Of a DNA stretch of 59,011 nt, positions 52,697 to 59,011 are shown one piece after another; positions within the stretch are counted from its first letter, which is position 1; the number at the start of each line of letters is the position of its first letter. Both the position numbers and the translations under genes were made by a program. Source of the DNA: Verrucomicrobiota bacterium (GTDB taxonomy: Bacteria > Verrucomicrobiota > Verrucomicrobiae > Limisphaerales > UBA11358). The notes under the pieces are model-generated. The model saw nothing but the letters and a program-made list of their open reading frames with translations. It made no database searches and was not told the origin of the DNA. Location: NCBI GenBank assembly GCA_014860005.1, contig JACZKP010000131.1:1-59011 (forward strand), given 5' to 3'.

Positions 52697-55444
52697 ATGA
52701 AAAACCTGCCAGCGAAACTTCTCTTGTGTGTCATACTCTGTGCCGGAATTCTGAGCCACAGGGCCTTCGCCCAAGGCCTCCTCTACTCGGACAATTTTGA
52801 CACTGATACCTCAGCGAACTGGACTGTATTTGAAGGATCGGGAAACTTCACCCCGGACTACACCGCCGAATTCGCCTTTGATTACAGCACAAACCAGTTT
52901 GTTCGCAATGGCGTGACCGGCACGATCCCGCCGGCGCCGAATGGCGGAGGCAAGGGGCTTAAACTCACCGTCAATAACAATGACGAAACCGCAGCCACCT
53001 CCGGTGTAAGCCTGTATCCAACCGGTCAGTCCTTTGCCGACAACTACGCCCTGCGCGTGGACATGTGGCTCAACTACAACGGCGAGGAGTTCGGTGGCCC
53101 ACAAGGCTCGACCGAGTTCGCCCACTTTGGCATCAACACTGTCGGCGACAAGGTCAATTGGGTGGAAGGTTTCGCGGCTGATGGCGTCTGGTTTGCGGTT
53201 ACGGGTGAGGGTGGCGCCGCGCGCGACTACCGCGCTTATGTCGGCGACGGTTCTTCACCGGCGCTGGAGCTGGATGCAGCAAACGCGGGTTTCCTCGATC
53301 GCGATGGTGATGGCTCAGTCGAGTTTGACATCCTCATAGACAACAGTCAGCCACCGACCTATCCGCTTAAACTGATGTTCCCCAAGCCGGAATTTGAAAC
53401 GGCCGGCATGCCGAGCAAGCAGTGGGTGCAGTTGGAAGTGCGCCAGCGGACAAATGAACTTGGCAGTCACACCGTCACCTGGCTGATCAACGGCTACGTG
53501 ATTTCCGAACACTCCATCGGGGTCCAACTGGGGATGACCGCCGGCAACGTGATGCTGGGGACCATGGACACCTTCGCTTCCATCGCCAATCCGCGCGCCG
53601 AGAACTTCGTGATTTACGACAATCTCCGCGTGGTGGATTTGACCGGCGCGCCACAGGCGCCGGTGATGAGCGCTTCCGGCACTGTCACGAATGCCGCCGA
53701 GCCGGCCACCGACGGAATCATCACCGTCGCTCGCACGGGCGACACGGCTGGTGCGGCAGTTGTCAGCTTCCGTCTCGGCGGCACAGCCACCCGGGGTGTG
53801 GATTATGTTACCCAAACCAACGGCGTAACTTTCACTGAGGATTCCGTGGTAATCCCTGCCGGAGCAGCCTCGGTCAATGTGACCATCAAAGTGCTGGACG
53901 ACGGCTTGGGCGAACCGCTGGAAGACGTGATCATGATGCTCGTCGGCAACCCGGGAGTTTATGACATTCGCGAAGGCATCTCTGCCACCGTGTACATCGA
54001 GGACGACGGCGATGTGCCCATCGTAACGGTGAACACCGTCAAGACCCACGCTTACGAACTGAACCCGGATAACGAAGGCCGGTTCAATATCCTGATGTCG
54101 AACCCCAGCCTGACCCCAACCACCATTGGTTATACCCTCAGTGGCACGGCGGTGGCGGGCGTTGACTACTCAAGCGTGCCGGCCTCGGCGACCATTCCGG
54201 CAGGTGAAACTAATGCTCTGGTGCGAATTCGGCCCATCAACAACAACCTCATGGATGGCAATCGCGACGTGACGTTGACCGTAAGCAGCGGAACTGGTTA
54301 CACCCTCGGCGCAACCGTCACCGGCACGGTAACGATCCGGGACGACGACCTCCCAGCCGGCACACTGGCCTTCAGTGCGAATTTTGACACGGACGACACA
54401 GCGAACTGGACGGTGAACGCCTCCCCTGCGGGCGAGCACGGGGCGGATGTTTTCTTCGACTATAGTACCGTCGGGATTCCGTCAGCGCCAAACTCCACCG
54501 GTGGCACCACGCGCGGCCTGCGACTGGCGGCGAACACCAATTCGTTCAATCCAGCCTTTGGCGGGATCAGCGTTTCGCCCACCGGCCAAAGCTTCACCGG
54601 GGATTTCCGGGTACGCTTCGATGCGTGGCTCAATTACAACGGCCCGCTGCCCGCGGGCGGCAACGGCTCAACGCAAGTCACCGGAGCGGGCGCCGGCACC
54701 GCCGGCACCACACCGCAATGGGCAGGCGGCACGCAGGACAGCGTCTGGTTTGGGGTCACGGGCGAGGGCGGTACCAGTGTGGATTATCGCGCCTACTCGT
54801 CAGCGGCTGGGACTGGGACAGGTTATCTCGACGACAGCGGGGTATTTGCCGCCGGCACTGGGGCTGGTGTCCGAAACAACACCCATCCCTACTACGCCGA
54901 ATTCGGGCGCGAGGCGGCGACGGAAGCGCAATTGGCGCTATACCCCGAGCAAACGGGCCTCAGTTCCATCGGTGTCCCCGGAATGCTCTGGCGCGACATG
55001 GTCATCACCAAGCAGGGGAATACCGTCACCTGGCACATGGATGGCAAATTGATCGCCACCGTGTCCACGGCAGACCTCGTCCTGGGCGGCGACAACATTC
55101 TGTTCAATCATTTCGACATCAACGCCACGGCCACCGCGGATTTCAACGGGCCGGCCTTGTTGTTCGGATTGATTGACAATGTGCGGGTGGAAACGCTGGC
55201 CACCGTGGCCTTGCCGCCGGACATCAGTGATATCCAATTGGTCAGTGGAGGCAGCGAGGTGCAAATTGACTTCGCCGGCGAATCCGCCGACACGCCCGCG
55301 TCGTTTGTGCTGCAAGCCTCGGGCACGGTGCAATCCGGCTACAGCGACGTAACCGCCAACATTACGCAACTCGCGCCCGGCTCATTCCGCGCCGTGCGGG
55401 CCGTGAGCGGCAACCAGCAATTCTACCGCCTGCGCAGGCAGTAA
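52697..55444 (+). CDS. Exported Calx-beta domain protein with lectin-like modules
   Basis: From the ATG at 52697 the product has 915 aa and a Sec signal (LLLCVILCAGILSHRAFAQ). A jellyroll/concanavalin-like module occupies about 26-315, two Calx-beta motifs follow (about 318-438, VSFRLGGTATRGVDYVTQTN with ITVKVLDDGLGEPLEDVIMM-like strands; about 441-551, IGYTLSGTAVAGVDYSSVPA), then a second copy of the first module about 555-835 (both contain SGVSL/GGISV..PTGQSF and W.GVTGEGG). The C-terminal part ends NQQFYRLRRQ like two other proteins here. Calx-beta motifs bind calcium. Likely cell-surface adhesion or polysaccharide binding. Confidence 0.88.
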   Translation: MKNLPAKLLLCVILCAGILSHRAFAQGLLYSDNFDTDTSANWTVFEGSGNFTPDYTAEFAFDYSTNQFVRNGVTGTIPPAPNGGGKGLKLTVNNNDETAATSGVSLYPTGQSFADNYALRVDMWLNYNGEEFGGPQGSTEFAHFGINTVGDKVNWVEGFAADGVWFAVTGEGGAARDYRAYVGDGSSPALELDAANAGFLDRDGDGSVEFDILIDNSQPPTYPLKLMFPKPEFETAGMPSKQWVQLEVRQRTNELGSHTVTWLINGYVISEHSIGVQLGMTAGNVMLGTMDTFASIANPRAENFVIYDNLRVVDLTGAPQAPVMSASGTVTNAAEPATDGIITVARTGDTAGAAVVSFRLGGTATRGVDYVTQTNGVTFTEDSVVIPAGAASVNVTIKVLDDGLGEPLEDVIMMLVGNPGVYDIREGISATVYIEDDGDVPIVTVNTVKTHAYELNPDNEGRFNILMSNPSLTPTTIGYTLSGTAVAGVDYSSVPASATIPAGETNALVRIRPINNNLMDGNRDVTLTVSSGTGYTLGATVTGTVTIRDDDLPAGTLAFSANFDTDDTANWTVNASPAGEHGADVFFDYSTVGIPSAPNSTGGTTRGLRLAANTNSFNPAFGGISVSPTGQSFTGDFRVRFDAWLNYNGPLPAGGNGSTQVTGAGAGTAGTTPQWAGGTQDSVWFGVTGEGGTSVDYRAYSSAAGTGTGYLDDSGVFAAGTGAGVRNNTHPYYAEFGREAATEAQLALYPEQTGLSSIGVPGMLWRDMVITKQGNTVTWHMDGKLIATVSTADLVLGGDNILFNHFDINATATADFNGPALLFGLIDNVRVETLATVALPPDISDIQLVSGGSEVQIDFAGESADTPASFVLQASGTVQSGYSDVTANITQLAPGSFRAVRAVSGNQQFYRLRRQ

Positions 55445-55465
55445 ACCTTCCGAATCTGGACCATC

Positions 55466-55493
55466 AAGCGCCCGTGCGAACGGGCGCTTTTTT
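55466..55493 (+). terminator. Rho-independent terminator of the Calx-beta gene
   Basis: A 10-bp stem (aagcgcccgt at 55466-55475, acgggcgctt at 55480-55489) with a 4-base loop is followed by six T, 22 bases after the stop. Confidence 0.9.
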
Positions 55494-55870
55494 GTTACGA
55501 CGCAGGACGGGAGTTGGCTCAACAGGTATCAACCCGCCCCAAGCAACGCTGCCCGCTCTGACCGTCAAAGCCGTGGCGACTCTTGAGTGCTGCACTCACC
55601 GCTGCGTCGCGCACTGAGACCCGGATGCTTGGAAAATGGTCAGAAGTCGAACTGTCAAAGTTTTCTGTAATTGAAAAGGGGATTTGTCCAAGCCACCGAC
55701 AACATCTTCACGCCCGCAACCACCAACACCGCCGCCAATAATCTTCGCATCATCATTGGCGCGAGGCGGTACTTGCTGAAGGTTAATTTGTAGATCAACA
55801 CGCCGAGTCAACGCGCGCTACGATTCCGCAAATCTACGAGGGCGCCACGGTAAAATGGGGCAAGCGTGTT
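55494..55870. other. Degenerate region before the transposase
   Basis: About 377 bases hold no complete gene. In the plus strand 55676-55785 a short frame reads like the C-terminus of a protein (FVQATDNIFTPATTNTAANN, ending LLKVNL), possibly a gene remnant. The transposase frame is already open from 55787 (ATIPQIYEGATVKWGKRVL), but has no good start codon there. The stretch tgtcaaagttttctgtaa near 55654 could be a transposon end; this is only a guess. Confidence 0.4.
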
Positions 55871-57241
55871 TTGACCGTAGCTCACTGGCATAACGGGGAG
55901 GTCCTGCTTACGGGAGATGAAGATGTCCGGATGCAGGAACAAACGATCGGGAATCTTCTAACGAGCGGAGAAATGCAAATCACATCGCCGCCAGTGGCGT
56001 CAACCGAATCACAAATCACTGAGTTCTTGTCGCGCTGTCCGCAGGCCGCATTGGAAGAAGGTCACCAACGTTTTGCCATCTATAGTGATCCCAAACAATT
56101 CGGCTTGCTGCCGGAACGGACTCGGGAGCATTGGCGCTCGCATGTTCGTTCAGCAGAGGCGGAGTTTGGTGAGCAATTTGGCTGGGTCGGTTTGATTCCC
56201 CGGCGATTTAACTGCGGGAGGAAGCAGGTATTGTTGCCGCAGTCCGTGGAGGATGTTTTGGCTGCGGTATTCTCCGAGTATGAGAAAAACAATGCCATAA
56301 CTTTCCCTGCATTTTGGTGCCGTTTGCAAGCTGTTGCGAGTGAGCGTCAGGTCTTGAGCCAGCTTTGTGGAAAGACCGTAGCGAAACGGTGGTTGGATGC
56401 GCATATCACGTTGAAGACGGTGGAAGCTCGGGAAGGCGCGACCGTGGCCAAATCCGTAGCCCCGCGCATGAAGCAGGTCCCAGGAACAACGCCACACGGA
56501 CGGTGGCCGTGGGAACGGGCCTGCATTGACCACACCAAAATAGACCTCCGATTATTGCTGGATGACGGCGTACCCTTGGACGGGAGCAAGCCCGAAACCC
56601 TGCGGGCTTGGTTGTCCGTCATGATTGATGGCTTCAGCCGAAAAGTCCTGGCCTTCGTTTTGGATTTCAACCCGCCCAGCAACAAAAGCTGCATGCTTTT
56701 GCTGCGTGAATGCGTGCGGAAGCATCGGCATCTGCCCAAAATGCTGGTCATGGATGGCGGCAAGGAATTCAAGAGCAACTACTTTAAATCGTCGTTTAAA
56801 TCGTTGATGTCAAAATGCCTCATCATCTCGGAATATCGTCCGCCGCGCCGACCTCGATTCGGGGCGCAGATTGAACGCTGGTTTGGGACCGCCAACACCC
56901 AATTATTCCATCAGTTGTTGGGCAACACCAAGGTCATTTGCAACGTGCGGCAGGTTACCAAAGCAGTTGACCCGTCAGAACTGGCAGCATGCACGCTGGA
57001 AATCTTGCATGAGACGCTGTCGGAATACTGCGACGCCATTTACAATGGGGCGGACCACTCCAGCTTGAACTGCTCGCCCAACGCCAAGTTTAAGGTGGGC
57101 AATACGGTACATGGCGACCGGCTGAACCGCCGTTTTGAATACACCGAGGACTTCATCAAGTGGATGCTGCCCTCAACGTCCAAAGGATTTGCCAAGGTAA
57201 CACGGGATGGAATCAAAGTAATTGACTTCTATGAGCACTGA
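55871..57241 (+). CDS. Truncated Mu/TnsB-type DDE transposase
   Basis: The 456-aa frame begins with a rare TTG at 55871, and homology-like sequence continues upstream without a start; so the true N-terminus is lost. The DDE core is intact: ACIDHTKIDLRL (first Asp, about 219), LVMDGGKEFKSNYF (second Asp, about 295) and RPRFGAQIERWFGTANTQ (Glu, about 335). Spacing and the following Mu-C-like region fit TnsB/TniA or Mu transposases. The C-terminus stops abruptly at DFYEH, right where a different coding frame begins, whereas relatives continue with a C-terminal beta-rich domain. I infer a 5'- and 3'-truncated, probably inactive element. No partner TnsC or TniB was seen. Confidence 0.75.
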   Translation: MTVAHWHNGEVLLTGDEDVRMQEQTIGNLLTSGEMQITSPPVASTESQITEFLSRCPQAALEEGHQRFAIYSDPKQFGLLPERTREHWRSHVRSAEAEFGEQFGWVGLIPRRFNCGRKQVLLPQSVEDVLAAVFSEYEKNNAITFPAFWCRLQAVASERQVLSQLCGKTVAKRWLDAHITLKTVEAREGATVAKSVAPRMKQVPGTTPHGRWPWERACIDHTKIDLRLLLDDGVPLDGSKPETLRAWLSVMIDGFSRKVLAFVLDFNPPSNKSCMLLLRECVRKHRHLPKMLVMDGGKEFKSNYFKSSFKSLMSKCLIISEYRPPRRPRFGAQIERWFGTANTQLFHQLLGNTKVICNVRQVTKAVDPSELAACTLEILHETLSEYCDAIYNGADHSSLNCSPNAKFKVGNTVHGDRLNRRFEYTEDFIKWMLPSTSKGFAKVTRDGIKVIDFYEH

Positions 57242-57246
57242 CTTGA

Positions 57247-57414
57247 AAATCGAGTCCTGTAGCGGCTGATATTTTCTTGGTTGATGAGGGAGGCGGGCTG
57301 AACTCCCTTGATTTTGCGTTGGTCGCCGCCTCGCACCAGGAACGCGAGACCCTGGACGAAAAACTCCACTTCGAAGTCTTCGCCCTGGACCCCAAGCCCG
57401 CCAAAAAATCGTGA
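57247..57414 (+). pseudogene. 3' fragment of a gene coupled to the ATPase gene
   Basis: Frame 57247-57414 reads KSSPVAADIFLVDEGGGLNS and ends FEVFALDPKPAKKS. Its TGA stop overlaps the GTG start of the ATPase (GTGA, 57411-57414), which indicates a real former gene and translational coupling. It begins where the transposase frame ends, so its 5' part seems to have been replaced by the transposon fragment. I do not recognise the family. Confidence 0.5.
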
Positions 57415-58484
57415 ACCCCGTGAGCTACCCTCCAGCGCAACAGCCGCCCGCTTCTCCGCCGACATCTCACGGGGTCGATCCGCTCCCGGTCCAACGCGCC
57501 AGTCAACTGGAGAGCAACGGCCCCCAAACCCAGTGGCTCATCGAAGAGCTCTGGGCCGAACAAGCCGTCGGCATCCTGGGGGGCGAACCCAAATGCTGCA
57601 AAAGCTTCCTGGCTTTGGATGTGGCCGTCAGCGTCGCTTCTGGCGCTGCTTGTCTGCGCCAGTTCCCCGTGCGCCGCCGCGGGCCAGTATTACTCTTTCC
57701 GGCCGAGGACTCGCTGACCGTCGTGCGCCAGCGTTTGGAGGGCATCGCCGCTGCCGCCCAAGTCCCCTTCGACTCCCTGCCGGTTCAAGTCATTACCGCC
57801 CCATCCCTCCGATTGGATCGTGCCTCCGACCGGGAGAGCCTCTGGCAAACAGTCCAACAGCAACGTCCCGTCCTGCTCATCCTGGACCCGCTCATCCGAT
57901 TGCACCGCGTGGACGAAAACGACGCCACTCAAATCGCCGCGCTGCTGTCATACCTGCGCGAACTCCAACGACAGTTTCAACTGGCCGTCCTGCTCGTGCA
58001 TCACGCCCGCAAAGACTCCAACGGCTCCCGCCCCGGCCAGGCCCTGCGAGGCTCCAGCGAACTCCACGGCTGGGGCGACTCCAATCTCTACATGCGCCGC
58101 AAAGGCTCCCAACTGACCTTGTCCACCGAACATCGCGCCGCACCTTCCCGCGATCACATCCCCCTTCAACTCACCGAATCGGGCTCGGTCGTGGCTTTGA
58201 GGGTGGTGGAACTCTCCCCCGCTGAACCCCAGGTCGCTCCCACTCCGGCGGAGCGGGTGCGTCAGGCGTTGGCCCAACTCCAGAAACCGATCGCCGTTCA
58301 GCAACTGCAAAAACTCTGCGGCATGCGCACCGCCACCCTCTGCTCCGTCCTGGCCCAACTCGCCACCACGGGTGAGGTCATTCATGACGCCCGCGGCTAC
58401 CAACTCAAACTCCCATTGCCCGTTTCCCGCCCTATAGACCCCCAAGGAAAGGGAAACGGGAAACGTTGCGATTTTGTCCAGTGA
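57411..58484 (+). CDS. RecA-like AAA ATPase (AAA_25, replication/mobile-element type)
   Basis: The 357-aa product starts at GTG 57411. After a Pro-rich start it has a P-loop ILGGEPKCCKSFLALDVAVS with Cys in place of the usual Gly before Lys-Ser, then PVLLFPAEDSLTVVRQRLEG, and Walker B with hydrophobics then Asp (VLLILDPLIRLHRVDENDAT). LAVLLVHHARKDSNGSRPGQ and LRGSSELHGWGDSNLYMRRK match the AAA_25/RepA helicase-like group. A C-terminal winged-helix-like segment (LQKLCGMRTATLCSVLAQLA) may bind DNA. Such ATPases belong to plasmids and mobile elements. Confidence 0.82.
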   Translation: MNPVSYPPAQQPPASPPTSHGVDPLPVQRASQLESNGPQTQWLIEELWAEQAVGILGGEPKCCKSFLALDVAVSVASGAACLRQFPVRRRGPVLLFPAEDSLTVVRQRLEGIAAAAQVPFDSLPVQVITAPSLRLDRASDRESLWQTVQQQRPVLLILDPLIRLHRVDENDATQIAALLSYLRELQRQFQLAVLLVHHARKDSNGSRPGQALRGSSELHGWGDSNLYMRRKGSQLTLSTEHRAAPSRDHIPLQLTESGSVVALRVVELSPAEPQVAPTPAERVRQALAQLQKPIAVQQLQKLCGMRTATLCSVLAQLATTGEVIHDARGYQLKLPLPVSRPIDPQGKGNGKRCDFVQ

Positions 58485-58560
58485 AACAGAAGCAGGCTCT
58501 GCTGAGGAGCAACCTGCCGAGGGATAACTGGATGAGGGCGACGAAACGTCGTCGGCAACG

Positions 58561-58585
58561 CCGGGGAGGCCAAAAACCTCCCCGG
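58561..58585. other. Perfect 9-bp hairpin after the ATPase gene
   Basis: ccggggagg (58561-58569) pairs with cctccccgg (58577-58585) around a 7-base A-rich loop. No T-run follows on either strand. It lies 77 bases after the ATPase stop in otherwise featureless sequence (58485-58669). Confidence 0.5.
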
Positions 58586-58669
58586 CAAATGGGCCAGACC
58601 ATGTTTCAGAGCCCTCCCATGCCTTAAAAACCTCCCCCCAATGCGCAAGAAATACCCTTGAAACCCTGA

Positions 58670-58873
58670 TCACCCTTCCGCCGACTCGTTTTCCGGATCG
58701 GGTTGACGCACCTCCAGCGCCGGCCGCCGGTGCAACTGATCCTCCGGCACAAACTCGATCCTCATGCCCCATCCCGCGTAGGTCGTCAGCATCCGGCCAA
58801 ACTCCGCCAGGCTTGACAGCGGCGGTCTGAATACGTGGTAAATCCGCCGATTTGATTTTGTTATTTTCTTCCT
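58670..58873 (-). pseudogene. 3' gene fragment cut by an IS element
   Basis: On the minus strand a frame open from the IS boundary reads KKITKSNRRIYHVFRPPLSS, then LAEFGRMLTTYAGWGMRIEF and ends VRQPDPENESAEG with a TGA at 58670-58672. It has the amino-acid makeup of a real protein tail but I do not recognise a family. No start codon is left; the 5' end appears removed by the IS1182-like insertion beginning near 58874. Confidence 0.5.
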
Positions 58874-59011
58874 AGCAGCCTGTCGGACTTAGCGCGAAGA
58901 GATTTCTGAAAATAGTTTGAACAAAAAAGGGGCGGTACGGTTCCAAAGGTCATGCCTGCACGTTTTGTGAATGTGGATCGCCAGACGCCGATGTTTCTGC
59001 CCTGTGATCTG
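58874..59011 (+). mobile_element. IS1182-like insertion sequence, left end, running off the window
   Basis: agcagcctgtcggacttagc from about 58874 looks like the terminal inverted repeat of IS1182/IS5-related elements. The other end is outside the window, so neither repeat pairing nor a target duplication can be tested here. The element interrupts the minus-strand gene fragment at 58670-58873. Confidence 0.6.
58952..59011 (+). CDS. Transposase, N-terminal 20 residues only (IS1182-like)
   Basis: The frame from ATG 58952 gives MPARFVNVDRQTPMFLPCDL and runs off the window. The pattern (RFV.VDR.TP..LP.DL) is the start of the IS1182/DUF772-type transposases common in this phylum. Too short for domain proof. 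Confidence 0.65.
   Translation, partial: MPARFVNVDRQTPMFLPCDL

Noticed and set aside
55596..55811. 71-codon minus-strand frame before the transposase
   Set aside because: No motif, and it overlaps the open upstream extension of the transposase frame.

Overview
The window looks like a chromosomal segment of a GC-rich verrucomicrobial bacterium, probably near Limisphaerales/Pedosphaerales. The clues are pseudopilins with a [17 protein letters not shown] start and a DGH motif near the end, many Tat or Sec exported proteins, Gfo/Idh/MocA and sugar-isomerase-like enzymes with Tat signals, SUMF1 and Calx-beta proteins, secreted proteins sharing a terminal FYR(L/V)(R/K) module, and abundant palindromic repeats. 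Most start codons lack a clear Shine-Dalgarno sequence. No rRNA, tRNA or CRISPR array was recognised.

Left part (1-8000): a His-rich exported protein, a pseudopilin, and a cluster made of a DUF3344-like exported protein, a MotA/TolQ/ExbB proton channel, a DUF2149 protein and a very large membrane-anchored extracytoplasmic CobN/HmuS-like chelatase. The same gene set is known from methanogens and, in part, from Bacteroidota haem-uptake loci.

Housekeeping part (8000-30700): a Tat-exported TIM-barrel protein, a zinc-ribbon Ser/Thr kinase, an envelope run (LptE-like, BamD-like), murA, prmC, TatD, a HicB antitoxin with a nonsense-mutated HicA, TcdA, a SUMF1 protein, a Gfo/Idh/MocA oxidoreductase, a lipoprotein amidase, a nuclease, cytochrome c, two metallophosphoesterases, a decayed REP-associated transposase and gap.

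Defence island (30772-36955): a tight co-directional operon encodes a DndC-like PP-loop/Fe-S protein, a C5 cytosine methyltransferase, a protein with two GHKL ATPase modules, a receiver protein with a HEPN-like RxxxxH motif, and Vsr. This is the most interesting part: a modification module joined to what looks like a two-component sensor and ribonuclease effector. A truncated PIN toxin and a cysteine desulfurase follow on the other strand.

Right part (38600-55500): msrA, yacG, a tail-specific protease, an FKBP isomerase, an MDR dehydrogenase, an ECF sigma factor with two coupled genes, a large RCC1/Ig-like secreted protein, a pseudopilin, a zinc-ribbon lipoprotein and a Calx-beta protein. The last 3.5 kb is mobile-element debris: a truncated Mu/TnsB-type transposase, a truncated gene coupled to a RecA-like ATPase, and a gene cut by an IS1182-like element running off the window.

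A recurring theme is palindromic or short tandem repeat DNA, both between genes and in frame inside genes (prmC, cysteine desulfurase, possibly tatD).
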